DNA of 64,000 nucleotides from Clostridium brassicae (GCF_026738875.1 NZ_JAPQFJ010000005.1:62001-126000); one strand, 5' to 3'. Shown: positions 28,603 to 37,654, counted from the first letter of the stretch. Translations and numbers: made by a program. The notes: generated by a model from the sequence alone, not told the origin.

Positions 28603-28786
28603 GCCACTAGGGCAAACCAAAAACGGCTTTGATGTTATTTTTTGAAAACTCCTATAATGATATAATACTCCACATTTTTAATACTTTAATTTTCTATTAT
28701 TAATTTTTTTAAAAATAAAATGTAGACAGAATCATGTATCTCCTAAATATTTAGGAAGTGCATAAAAGTGTCTACAAAACAACATA

Positions 28787-30328
28787 TTAAAATATAATTT
28801 TACCTAATATCCAATGTGATTTTTCTTTTTTTACTTTTCCATTGTCATCTCTATAGGATTTTCTTTCATCTGTTTTAATAATAAAAGGTAGTTTTTTATC
28901 TTTAATATACCCATTTAATGTATTAATGCCCAAACTTCTTGCTTTAAGTCCGTATTCTCCAAATCGTTCTTTTAATATTTTTTGTTCTTCTTTAAACATT
29001 TTAATTCCAACTATACTATCTAAAAATTCTTCAAAAGTTTGAGATATATCTTTAGTTTCCCATTCTATAATATTGTCACTCTTAATTTTTAAATTTGTAG
29101 CTATTATGCTTTTAAAATTTAATTTATAGTTTTTACCAACTAAAGAATCATATAATGTTAAATCGTTTTTATATTTAAGATATACACATTTATTTACTCT
29201 TTTATGTAATTCACCATTTATAGTAACATCATCGATTATTCTGCCATCAGTAAATCTATCATTTTTAAATTTAGTATTAACATAGATTTCTTCACCTTCA
29301 TTAAATAATAAATTAGCTTTATTAATAGAATCTCCTATTTTCTTCTTAAATCCATTAATCCTTCTACCATCATTCTTCCATCCATAGAAATATAAATTTA
29401 TTTTTTCACCTTCTGATACTCTTTTTCTACCTAAACATTGGATAAATTCATCCCTATCAAGAATATCAATAATTATATGTTTTACTGGAGTGTTTTCTTT
29501 AATATTTACTCCATTATCTAAAGCTGTAGTAGTACATAGAATATGATTTTTAAATGTTCCATTTTGAATTATACTTTGTATTTCCTTATAATTTTCTGTT
29601 TCAATAATTACTTCTTCACCTTTTTCATTTTTTTCTTTTTTAGATTCTATGTATTTATTCCACAATCCATCCTTATTACGTTTACTACATATAAAAGTTC
29701 CATTATATTTTTTAGATATTTCTAAAGCTTTTTTAGCTGAACTAAAAAATATTATTTGTTCATCTTGTGGAATTTCTTCTATTATACTATCTATAGTTTC
29801 ATATGTATTAAAAGCTACGATTTTATTTAAATAACTATAATCAGTTCTTAATATATAATCATAATCAATTTTGAATTTTTCTTTTTCAATGTATAATTTT
29901 AAAAGCCATGGTGTAGCTGTCATAAAAATTTTACATACTGTATCATCTTTCAATAATTCGGTTAAAAATAAATCAGTTGTTCTTGAAAATGAAGCGTCCG
30001 TAAAAAAATAATGTGCTTCATCACATACAACATAATCATAATTATCTAATTTTAATGTTCCATTAAGCATAAAAGATTCTATCTTTTGATAATTTTTTAT
30101 CGTTATATTAGTAAAATTTCCAATATCATTTTTAACTTGTTCTTTTAAAGTATCTCTGTTAGTTAAATACAATATATTTTGTCCAGTAGACATACAATAT
30201 GTATTTAATTCATTTTTAATAAAATAAGATTTTCCACAGCCTGTTCCTGCTTCAATTAATACAATATTATCCTTTAACCATTTTTTATATTCTTCTTTTA
30301 TAATATCTGTTATAAATTGTTTACTCAT
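28787..30328 (-). CDS. Superfamily 2 DEAH-type helicase
   Basis: 513 aa. Motif I EAGTGCGKS (residues 26-34), motif II CDEAHYF (DEAH 103-106), motif III MTATPW (136-141), and a C-terminal helicase domain with the motif-VI region FIQCLGRKRVSEGEKINLYF. After about residue 350 comes a phage-specific part ending in a predicted DNA-binding segment (GEYGLKARSLGINTLNGYIK). It unwinds nucleic acid with ATP. Placed two genes after the viral RNA polymerase, so it may help viral transcription or replication. Confidence 0.82.
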   Translation of the reverse strand: MSKQFITDIIKEEYKKWLKDNIVLIEAGTGCGKSYFIKNELNTYCMSTGQNILYLTNRDTLKEQVKNDIGNFTNITIKNYQKIESFMLNGTLKLDNYDYVVCDEAHYFFTDASFSRTTDLFLTELLKDDTVCKIFMTATPWLLKLYIEKEKFKIDYDYILRTDYSYLNKIVAFNTYETIDSIIEEIPQDEQIIFFSSAKKALEISKKYNGTFICSKRNKDGLWNKYIESKKEKNEKGEEVIIETENYKEIQSIIQNGTFKNHILCTTTALDNGVNIKENTPVKHIIIDILDRDEFIQCLGRKRVSEGEKINLYFYGWKNDGRRINGFKKKIGDSINKANLLFNEGEEIYVNTKFKNDRFTDGRIIDDVTINGELHKRVNKCVYLKYKNDLTLYDSLVGKNYKLNFKSIIATNLKIKSDNIIEWETKDISQTFEEFLDSIVGIKMFKEEQKILKERFGEYGLKARSLGINTLNGYIKDKKLPFIIKTDERKSYRDDNGKVKKEKSHWILGKIIF

Positions 30329-30354
30329 AATAGTCCACCTTTTCTTTTCAATAG

Positions 30355-30549
30355 TTATTTTATAAATTTACCAACTTTCTTTTTTAGTTGTAATAACTCA
30401 TATAAAGCTTGTTTAAACTGTTCCGTTTCTGCAAAAACAAATTTAGTATCCTTTCCATACCCATTTTTTCTGTATTTATATCCTAAAAATGCTAAAGATT
30501 CTGCTAAGTATCTTTTATCAATAATTGTATATTTATATTCATTACACAT
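30355..30549 (-). CDS. DUF5659-like small protein
   Basis: 64 aa: YTIIDKRYLAESLAFLGYKY, then GKDTKFVFAETEQFKQALYE. This pattern (short strand, helix, FVF strand, helix) is that of the DUF5659 family of Clostridial phages. Function unknown. A basic end KKKVGKFIK. Confidence 0.6.
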   Translation of the reverse strand: MCNEYKYTIIDKRYLAESLAFLGYKYRKNGYGKDTKFVFAETEQFKQALYELLQLKKKVGKFIK

Positions 30550-30601
30550 CTTAACACCTCCATTTTGTTGATTTGTGAAAGATACTTAATATACTAACTA
30601 C

Positions 30602-30657
30602 CTTCCACAACATAGCATAGGGTAGGCGTAGCCGTTCCCTATGCGTTAACCTTATGT
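30602..30657. repeat. 56-bp direct repeat with hairpin, copy 1 (3' end of the RNA polymerase gene)
   Basis: Identical over 56 bp to 33977-34032. It contains a hairpin: GCATAGGG (30615-30622) pairs with CCCTATGC (30636-30643) around a small GGC/GCC inner stem. This copy overlaps the last codons and stop of the polymerase gene (ending at 30639). Confidence 0.9.
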
Positions 30658-33600
30658 ATATAAGCTACTATGTAAGTTGGTTTATTCGTTATATCTTTTA
30701 AAATTACTCCTAACTCTGTTTTATCTTTCAATAATTCTTCTAATTGATCATAAGTCTTTTTTCCCTTACAACCTTTAACTTTATTATTGAAAATTATTTC
30801 ATCATTAATATAGAATTTATCATTTTTCTTACTTAAAGTTTGTCCATCTTCTAAATCAACTGGTCTAAATTTGATTTCTATAATTTCTTCTTGTTTTAAT
30901 TGTTCTTCTTTAATTTGCATTGCTTGTAAATCTGTTTCCTTTCTATTTGTTTTAATTTTGTTGTATTTCTTAAACATCCAATCATATTTACCATTCGCAT
31001 CTTTTTCAAATGTGGTAATATCGTTATAATATAAATCTAATAAAGCCTGTATTACATTAAAACAGCAGTCTATCATAAATTTTGTTCTTATCGCACTATT
31101 AGTAGATTTACTCATTTTCAAAAGTCCACTCGCCATTGTATTTAAATCATATCTATCGCTTAATATCATAATAGATTTAGATATTATAAGATTATTTTTT
31201 CTAAGTTCTTCATTTTTCTTAACTTTATTATCCTTATAAGTTGCTCTTATTCTTTCAGCTTCATTTTTCCAACTACTGAATATTCCTTTTAATAGTGGAA
31301 TAACCTCTTCTGTTTTATCTGTAATATCAGCATTACTTAATATTTTATTTGTGCATCCAACTCTATCAGCTTTGGCATAATTATCTGTTTCTTTCTTAAC
31401 TCTTTCTAAATCTTTTGCCATTAATGTTCTTGCTACATTCTTAGCATGTAAATTTAATACAGAATGAGTTAAACTAAAATATCTTTCTCTTCCATTTTTA
31501 TCAAACCTATCTTTATAAGGCATGTTATATTTCCTAAAAACGGGGTCTTTTTTTTCTAAAACATCTTCTTTAAGACTTTTTATTTCTTTATTGTCAATTT
31601 CTTTTAAAGTTTTTGGAATGTCTATACTTAACATTTGTAATTGTAGTGCTTTATAACTTAGAGTTTTATAATTGTAAAATTGTTGTATTAATAACTCTCT
31701 TATCTTGTCTTCTTCTAACGTATCTATTTCAATAAGTTCTTTATTATCTATTTTTTCTTTAAGTGCTTTAGTGAAATATTCCCTTTTCTTTTTATTAGCA
31801 TCTCTTGCATAATCATATAATTGCTCAGAAAGTGTCTGGATTTCCCATTTTTTATCATCTATTTCTTGATCATTCATCATATAATCAAATTCTTTAAGTT
31901 GTGTTACTATATAATCCATTTGAGATTTTAAATCTTTTACTTTTTTTATTTCATATATTTCTTTCTCTAAAAACTCTTTTTTCTTTTCATAATAACCTTC
32001 TTCTAATTCTTTATATCCATAAGTTGCATCATTTTTAGGACAATAGTAACCCATTTCTGTACACATAGTAGATATTTTAGTACCTACATTAGCAATAGTT
32101 CCTATTTTATTACCAGCAGCCTTTACAATACAGTAATACTCATTTTCTTTAGTATATTCATGTTCTACTGTATCTTTGTTATCTTCCATATTACAGAAAT
32201 TATAACCATCTTCTGGTTCTACTACTGAATTGTAAATAACATCGCTATCTACCCATAGATTGCAGTCCCCATCTGCGTCTTCTCCAGATTCAATCATAAA
32301 AGTATCATCTTTTTGATTAAAAAATGCAATTTCTGATGTTAATTCTCCACAATATTTTTCTAATAAATCATTTTTAGTTATTTCAACTTTTTGGATTTCT
32401 GAAAAACTGTTTAATGGATTACGACTTATAACTCTTTTACCAGTTTCTTTTGGTATGTAATATTCTCTTACCTCTAATCCTCTATTACACTTATTTAAAT
32501 CTCTACACATAATCCAATCCATAAATGTTACAGGGCAAGTTGAAGCTATTTTATAATGACCTTTCACATAAAATTTACCTTCTGCCAATAGATTGATTTT
32601 CTTTCTAACCATTCTTACAACTTGTTGTCTAACTGATGGTATCGTTAAAGCCTCTTCTGTAGATTGTAATAAATAGTGTATTTTATCCATAGACCCTAAT
32701 TCTTCTGTATCATCTGTGGCTATATCTTGCATTAGTAATCTTATATAATTAACATCCATGCTTAAGACTTTTTTATACATATCATATGTTTCTTGCTGTA
32801 GCTGATTTAATTCTTTAGGTGTTAAAGCTAGATTTGAAATAAATTGATAGTTAGTCAAAGAATATTCTTTAGGTTCTCTTTTATTGATTTTAGTTACATA
32901 TAGTTTTAATAATAAAGCTCTATACTTATCATATTTTTCTTTTCTCAGTTCTTTATCAACTTCTTCCATGATATTTATAGGTTTATCTTGTTTCCACCAC
33001 TTAGCCCATTTAGCCATATTAGTATTTATTATTAAATCAGCCTTTGATATATTAACCATTTTTCCAAAATAATCCAAAGTATAAAACCCATCTTCTCTTT
33101 TTTCAAAAACACCTTTATTGTCTTCCTTATACATATCGTCAAAATATTTATTAAAATCAACTTTTACAACCAACCCTTTAACTGCTAAAGGGTCTTGACG
33201 TATTATTGCAAAGTCTACTGGATAATCTACTTTCATTTGTTGCTGTATTATCCCTGACATTTCAGGTGACATTAAACCACAACCATCCTGAAATTCATGC
33301 TCTTTAGTAACCTCACTATACTTTAGTTCACTATAATCTTGATTTGCAAAATAACAATAATTTGCAGTATATGTATATGTATCTGTTGGTAATATAACTA
33401 TATTAGGTCTGTAATTAATTGAATAACTACTAGAAGTATTTAACGCTAATCTTGCTACAACATCTTTATTAATAGCCATTTGTGTTCTGGTTTCAAATCT
33501 TTCTGTTAATTCACTTCCACTTGTAATCATTTCAAATATTTTTATAAATTCTTCATCTTCTTTTGATATAAAGAAATATTCACATTTAAAATCTTTTTTA

Positions 33601-33929
33601 TAATAGTCATCCTGCCCCTCTTTTTTCATCATGCTCGGACTACTTATTAAAGGTATAAATTTCTTTCCTCTAAAGATAATACCGTTTTTCAATACTTCTA
33701 AAGGTGTTTCATTGTCTTTATCATCTTTGTTATGCGGCAATGATACTTTTATAATATTTTCTATAAATTGGTCTTTTTCTTCCAATCCTTTAAATATCAA
33801 ATATTTTCTTATTAAATTGTTTGCTTGTAAACTAATTTCTCTGTCTAATAATTCTGTCTCTGCCCATTCTTCTTTTCCTAAATCTCCATTTGTAATATTG
33901 TAAATTGTATACATTTCTAATTTTTTCAT
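30639..33929 (-). CDS. YonO/QDE-1-type single-chain RNA polymerase
   Basis: 1096 aa from ATG 33927-33929 (GGGGG site upstream; a longer GTG frame to 33983 runs into the repeat). The core is the two double-psi-barrel fold shared by eukaryotic RNA-dependent RNA polymerases and phage YonO: FQDGCGLMSPEM (about 213-224), FAIIRQDPLAVKGLVVKVDF (about 240-260), RVISRNPLNSFSEIQKVEI (about 499-517) and the metal-binding DxDxD in SGEDADGDCNLW (Asp551, Asp553, Asp555). The SPbeta homologue transcribes DNA and serves late genes. Both ends of this gene carry the 56-bp repeat. Role in late transcription is inferred. Confidence 0.87.
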   Translation of the reverse strand: MKKLEMYTIYNITNGDLGKEEWAETELLDREISLQANNLIRKYLIFKGLEEKDQFIENIIKVSLPHNKDDKDNETPLEVLKNGIIFRGKKFIPLISSPSMMKKEGQDDYYKKDFKCEYFFISKEDEEFIKIFEMITSGSELTERFETRTQMAINKDVVARLALNTSSSYSINYRPNIVILPTDTYTYTANYCYFANQDYSELKYSEVTKEHEFQDGCGLMSPEMSGIIQQQMKVDYPVDFAIIRQDPLAVKGLVVKVDFNKYFDDMYKEDNKGVFEKREDGFYTLDYFGKMVNISKADLIINTNMAKWAKWWKQDKPINIMEEVDKELRKEKYDKYRALLLKLYVTKINKREPKEYSLTNYQFISNLALTPKELNQLQQETYDMYKKVLSMDVNYIRLLMQDIATDDTEELGSMDKIHYLLQSTEEALTIPSVRQQVVRMVRKKINLLAEGKFYVKGHYKIASTCPVTFMDWIMCRDLNKCNRGLEVREYYIPKETGKRVISRNPLNSFSEIQKVEITKNDLLEKYCGELTSEIAFFNQKDDTFMIESGEDADGDCNLWVDSDVIYNSVVEPEDGYNFCNMEDNKDTVEHEYTKENEYYCIVKAAGNKIGTIANVGTKISTMCTEMGYYCPKNDATYGYKELEEGYYEKKKEFLEKEIYEIKKVKDLKSQMDYIVTQLKEFDYMMNDQEIDDKKWEIQTLSEQLYDYARDANKKKREYFTKALKEKIDNKELIEIDTLEEDKIRELLIQQFYNYKTLSYKALQLQMLSIDIPKTLKEIDNKEIKSLKEDVLEKKDPVFRKYNMPYKDRFDKNGRERYFSLTHSVLNLHAKNVARTLMAKDLERVKKETDNYAKADRVGCTNKILSNADITDKTEEVIPLLKGIFSSWKNEAERIRATYKDNKVKKNEELRKNNLIISKSIMILSDRYDLNTMASGLLKMSKSTNSAIRTKFMIDCCFNVIQALLDLYYNDITTFEKDANGKYDWMFKKYNKIKTNRKETDLQAMQIKEEQLKQEEIIEIKFRPVDLEDGQTLSKKNDKFYINDEIIFNNKVKGCKGKKTYDQLEELLKDKTELGVILKDITNKPTYIVAYIHKVNA

Positions 33930-33976
33930 TAATAATAATCCCCCTGTTTTAATAATACTAAAATCATTTTGAATAT

Positions 33977-34032
33977 CTTCCACAACATAGCATAGGGTAG
34001 GCGTAGCCGTTCCCTATGCGTTAACCTTATGT
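33977..34032. repeat. 56-bp direct repeat with hairpin, copy 2 (5' side of the RNA polymerase gene)
   Basis: Exact second copy of 30602-30657, about 50 bases before the polymerase start. With copy 1 it brackets the gene. Possible roles: promoter or terminator for the viral polymerase, RNA processing, or a trace of how the gene was acquired. Confidence 0.9.
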
Positions 34033-34126
34033 TAAAGCTTATTATATTAAATCTAGTTTCACACTAGTGGTACAAGTTTGTGACTCTTCTTTAATGAATA
34101 GTCTACTCTATGTGGAACTTTTAACT

Positions 34127-34891
34127 CTAAACAATTTGTTTTTGAATTTTACAGCTTAACCCCTTACCTAGTGTATGTTGTGGAATAGGAATACTCTTTG
34201 TCCCATTTGTATAAATTTTATGGTCTCCTCTTCGCCTTATAGGTTCATAGCCATTCAATTTAATTAACTTATCCATTTCTTTATAGTTAAATATTTTCTT
34301 AGTAGTTATTTTGCTGACTTCTTCTGTTTTTTCTTTACTAGTTTTTAATTTAATCTCTTTTGCTTTCTTATCTAATATTTCCTTAACTTTTGTAATCTCA
34401 TCATCAATAGCTTTCTTATATGGATTCATAACTTCATCTAAAACAGTATTTAAAATATATGTTATACGCCCTATAGTTTGCCATGTTCTACATTCTATTT
34501 TGTTTGCTAGTTTTTGTAAATTACTATAATAAGCTAAGGCTTGTACCATTTTAATTTCATCTATCATCTTTTTACTTTTTTCTCCAACACTTTCAAATAA
34601 GTCTTTTTTAAATCCTTGTGTTATTTCAGGATTATATAAATATTTGTTAAAATTATTTATTTTATTTACAAAATCATTTATAAGTTTATTACATTTTTCA
34701 ATTGTAAAATCTTCACTTTTGCACTCTTCTTCAATTTCTGTTCCTATATCTCTTATTTCAAAATATTTTTCCCTTCCTATTTTGTCAGCAAACTCGCTTA
34801 TACTATCATTTCCATCCATGCACCAAAAATCTTCAATCCCCTTCTGTAATTTTAAAAATTGTCTATTCAATTTAATTTCTAATGGTTTCAT
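34127..34891 (-). CDS. Helical protein with a C-terminal HicA-like toxin domain
   Basis: 254 aa. Residues 1-190 are helical and of unknown type. Residues about 203-254 read FNYKEMDKLIKLNGYEPIRR, GDHKIYTNGTKSIPIPQHTL, GKGLSCKIQKQIV: the HicA fold (double-stranded RNA-binding-like mRNA interferase) with the catalytic His in GDHKIY. HicA toxins are normally about 60 aa alone next to HicB; no HicB-like gene is adjacent. It could shut down host mRNA early in infection or have lost activity. Confidence 0.75.
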   Translation of the reverse strand: MKPLEIKLNRQFLKLQKGIEDFWCMDGNDSISEFADKIGREKYFEIRDIGTEIEEECKSEDFTIEKCNKLINDFVNKINNFNKYLYNPEITQGFKKDLFESVGEKSKKMIDEIKMVQALAYYSNLQKLANKIECRTWQTIGRITYILNTVLDEVMNPYKKAIDDEITKVKEILDKKAKEIKLKTSKEKTEEVSKITTKKIFNYKEMDKLIKLNGYEPIRRRGDHKIYTNGTKSIPIPQHTLGKGLSCKIQKQIV

Positions 34892-35363
34892 TAAATTATT
34901 CCTCCAATTCTTTAACTATAAGTTATTAAATACTTCATAATATAGTAATTAATCAACATTATTGCCGACTTAATATTTTTTATGAAAATGTAAGCATTTT
35001 AAAGATATTTTAATATAATCACATTCTATTTTCTTTAAATCAACTTTTTGTGATTTTATTTAGTCGGCAAAATCCTATATAATAAGCTTAACAAATAAAA
35101 AAGCATCACTCCATTCTGTGTGTTGATGTATAAAGATTAAAAAACTTGTTAATAATAAAAATAGTGTATAAAACGGAAATAAGTGTCAGTTATTTCCTGT
35201 GTTTTGGTATTTAATTATAGGTAAAAATGAGTACTTAAATCTTATCACACTTGTCCACACCTTTTCAAACTGGACATTAGATGATATTTAAGTAAATATT
35301 GGTATATAAGGTTATTATGTTTAATTAAATGGTTATAATATCAAATTATAGCCTTATTTGCGT
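34892..35363. other. Noncoding gap with a long-range inverted repeat and a hairpin
   Basis: TTGCCGACT (34962-34970) and AGTCGGCAA (35062-35070) form a perfect 9-bp inverted repeat about 100 bp apart. Further right GGAAATAA and TTATTTCC (about 35175-35197) form a hairpin with a T run on the minus strand, a terminator for the 101-aa gene. No gene was seen in this gap. Confidence 0.5.
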
Positions 35364-35669
35364 TTATACATATGTTTCTAAAATCCCCTGTAACATTTGT
35401 GGACATACATCTTCTCTTGGGTAAAAGTCTAATTCAGATGTATCTGAATCTACATATATATATCCATCTTTTACTTCTAGGAATACATCCTCTTTAATTT
35501 CTCCACCACAGCATATATAGTCTTCTACTATAGTATAAGTAGCTAAAGTTTTTATCCATACTGGATAACCCATTTCTTCTACCATTTTTTCTATTTGTTC
35601 TTCTGTTCCAATTCTAAAAACCTCTTCTTCTACTAACATATAATCATATAGTTTTTCAATTTTCATCAT
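35364..35669 (-). CDS. Hypothetical phage protein
   Basis: 101 aa acidic protein, starts MMKIEKLYDYMLVEEE; contains CCGGEIKEDVFLEVKDG. GGGGG site upstream. No family recognised. Confidence 0.55.
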   Translation of the reverse strand: MMKIEKLYDYMLVEEEVFRIGTEEQIEKMVEEMGYPVWIKTLATYTIVEDYICCGGEIKEDVFLEVKDGYIYVDSDTSELDFYPREDVCPQMLQGILETYV

Positions 35670-35839
35670 TTTTTAAATCCCCCATTTGATTTATTTTATT
35701 CCACAAAACATTTGGAATTATTGTAAACTTAATTTTTTGAACTTCCTCAAATTTGAGGTGCTTGGCTCTATGTTAAACTCTCTACAAAACATTATAAATC
35801 TTTGTAGTATTTTAATAGACATATTTATACCTCCATTCT

Positions 35840-35864
35840 GCAAGAGCGAAATTTTCGCCTTTGC
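35840..35864. repeat. Diverged copy of the GCA...TGC hairpin
   Basis: GCAA, GCGAA and TTCGC, TTGC form nested stems, followed by GTTAATATTAAG, which parallels the GTTAACCTTATG that follows the hairpin in the 56-bp repeats. It sits just after the stop side of the 277-aa gene. Confidence 0.55.
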
Positions 35865-35883
35865 GTTAATATTAAGTTATTTT

Positions 35884-36717
35884 TTATATTTCATAAATTT
35901 TACCTTCTACTTTATCCTTGTCCCCTCGCACCTGCGGTTTAATCCATACTTTCTTGCCACTCTGATATGTTCTCCAGTGTCCTCTAACTGTCCAACCAAA
36001 AGTATGTCTTTCATAATGCTTCATCTCTTCCTCTGTAGGTGTAGGAATATGATCTGTATTTAGTCTTATAATATTTTGTTTGATGAGCTTAACCTTAGGT
36101 TTCTTACCTTTTCGCTTGTCCTTCTTAGATTGAATTTTTTTAGTGTGAGTTCTTGTTTGTGTGATGATGGATTCTTGGTTGAGTTGAGAATATATTAGGA
36201 TTGAAAAGCATTCTCTTAGACCATCCTTAAGATTTTCAATGCAATATTCATTGTATTTATCGGAATCTTTACATATTTCCTCATAATACCATTGATTTGT
36301 AAAGGTTTCAATGTAATTTCCATCTATAAAATCTTTTCCATATATAATATTTAATACTTTTTGAAAATCGATATTTAAATTGAAATATGATATACAAGGT
36401 ATTATAGTTTCTTTAAAATATACATTTGCAGAGATTTCCGTTACTTCATTATTGTTATTAAATTTATAATACCCTAAAGAACTAATATCTTTATCCAAAT
36501 TTGTTATTTTAATAATAATTTCTTTAAAAACAATGTTCATTTTATTTATATTCCCTTTAATTAATTCTATATTTCTTTCACACCAAAATTTTATATTTGC
36601 TAATTCGTTGTTATTAATCATGATAATATCAATTTTATTTAACTCTTCTTTGGATATTTTTTTGAGTTTGGAAATTTCGTTCAATTTATCTTGTTTTTCT
36701 AACTCTTTCACCTTCAT
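35884..36717 (-). CDS. Phage early protein, unknown, first gene of the leftward operon
   Basis: 277 aa. N-terminal helices (VKELEKQDKLNEISKLKKIS). The C-terminal end is basic (KKIQSKKDKRKGKKPKVKLI) and then has RHTFGWTVRGHWRTYQSGKK, VWIKPQVRG: a motif I have seen at the ends of many phage proteins but which has no proven function. It is directly behind the strong early promoter. Confidence 0.6.
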   Translation of the reverse strand: MKVKELEKQDKLNEISKLKKISKEELNKIDIIMINNNELANIKFWCERNIELIKGNINKMNIVFKEIIIKITNLDKDISSLGYYKFNNNNEVTEISANVYFKETIIPCISYFNLNIDFQKVLNIIYGKDFIDGNYIETFTNQWYYEEICKDSDKYNEYCIENLKDGLRECFSILIYSQLNQESIITQTRTHTKKIQSKKDKRKGKKPKVKLIKQNIIRLNTDHIPTPTEEEMKHYERHTFGWTVRGHWRTYQSGKKVWIKPQVRGDKDKVEGKIYEI

Positions 36718-36825
36718 CCCCCCATACCTTTTTTAAGGTTGCTACCCTCTAACATAAGAACAGTTGTGTGCCTATGTTAAGCTATAAGTTGTAATACCAT
36801 TCCAATAAATTTACCTTATGATTAT

Positions 36826-36854
36826 ATTATAGTGGCTACTATAATAGTTGTCAA
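36826..36854 (-). promoter_or_regulatory. Early leftward promoter (consensus sigma-A)
   Basis: Minus strand TTGACA (36849-36854), exactly 17 bases, TATAAT (36826-36831). It drives the operon starting at 36717. The spacer holds the operator ACTATAATAGT, so repressor binding would block the polymerase. Confidence 0.8.
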
Positions 36855-36917
36855 TCGTATAAACTTAACAAAATGTTAACAAATTGTAAACATTATTCTA
36901 TTAACAACTATAATAGT
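36826..36917. promoter_or_regulatory. Operator copies ACTATAATAGT of the lysogeny switch
   Basis: The 11-bp palindrome occurs at 36838-36848 and 36907-36917. The first is also part of a dyad ATTATAGT (36826-36833), GGCT, ACTATAAT (36838-36845). The second covers the TATAAT (36910-36915) that likely serves the repressor gene on plus. One operator per promoter is the classical switch layout. Confidence 0.7.
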
Positions 36918-36962
36918 ATGTAGTACAATAATTATAAAGATAAATTTTGGAGGTATTTAGAA

Positions 36963-37169
36963 ATGATTGTTTTTAAACTAGATGAACTATTAAAAAGCAA
37001 AGGAAAAACTAAATATTGGTTATCTAAAGAAACTGGAACAGATAACAATACATTAGGTAAAATATATAATAATGAAAGTAAGCAAATTAAATTACAAACT
37101 TTAGAAAAAATATGCAATGCTCTTGAATGTGATATATCAGATATTTTAGAAATAGTAAAAGAGGACTAA
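36963..37169 (+). CDS. Small XRE/Cro-type repressor
   Basis: 68 aa, one helix-turn-helix: KTKYWLSKETGTDNNTLGKI (helices 2 and 3), LQTLEKICNALECDISDIL. GGAGG site. The only plus-strand gene of the early region, opposed to the leftward promoter, so the probable lysogenic repressor. It is of the YozG/HTH_26 size class and lacks a cleavage domain, so induction by RecA self-cleavage is unlikely. Confidence 0.82.
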   Translation: MIVFKLDELLKSKGKTKYWLSKETGTDNNTLGKIYNNESKQIKLQTLEKICNALECDISDILEIVKED

Positions 37170-37195
37170 GATTGATTTCCTAGTCCTCTTGTTTT
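37161..37195 (+). terminator. Intrinsic terminator of the repressor gene
   Basis: GAGGACTA (37161-37168) pairs with TAGTCCTC (37181-37188), then TTGTTTT. It separates the repressor from the CRISPR leader, unless read through. Confidence 0.8.
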
Positions 37196-37296
37196 ACCAA
37201 TATATCGCAAAATGAAATATATCTTTTTCACTACCTAAGAACATACAATTAACAACTTCACATGGATGATATTGTTCAAATGATTAAAGAATACTG

Positions 37297-37654
37297 ATTT
37301 AAATACATCCTATGTTAGTTCCTAACTTGATTATCTCCTCTAATTTGTCTCTGTACTGTTCTAATTTGAATACATCCTATGTTAGTTCCTAACTTAACAA
37401 CAAAAGATATAGCTTCAATAATTCCTTTATTTAAATACATCCTATGTTAGTTCCTAACCCTTTTTAACTGTTAATGGTAATTGAATATGTTCTATTTAAA
37501 TACATCCTATGTTAGTTCCTAACAAAAAGGCAAGTGAAGGTGAAATGAAACTTCAAATATTTAAATACATCCTATGTTAGTTCCTAACGTTTGTTTATTT
37601 TAGGTGATTAATTTGCTTATCTAGATTTAAATACATCCTATGTTAGTTCCTAAC
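37297..37654 (+). CRISPR. CRISPR array, 6 repeats, 5 spacers
   Basis: 30-bp repeats at 37297-37326, 37364-37393, 37429-37458, 37494-37523, 37559-37588 and 37625-37654. Each starts ATTTAAATACATCC and ends AGTTCCTAAC; only the second differs (one A to G at repeat position 5). Spacers are 37, 35, 35, 35 and 36 nt, all different. By eye none matches this window. The plus reading is preferred because the repeat then ends in AAC, as in known Cas12f repeats, the repressor upstream is also plus, and a plus-strand terminator ends the unit after the tracrRNA. About 100 bases of leader precede repeat 1, with a weak TTCACA at 37257. Confidence 0.97.

Noticed and set aside
37297-37654. Array read on the minus strand as a pure type I-B mini-array
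   Set aside because: Possible, but the plus-strand terminator, the nexus orientation and the AAC end favour plus; kept only as a finding about repeat similarity.
37297-37654. Spacers targeting this prophage or the window
   Set aside because: No match noticed by eye on either strand; an exhaustive search was not possible.
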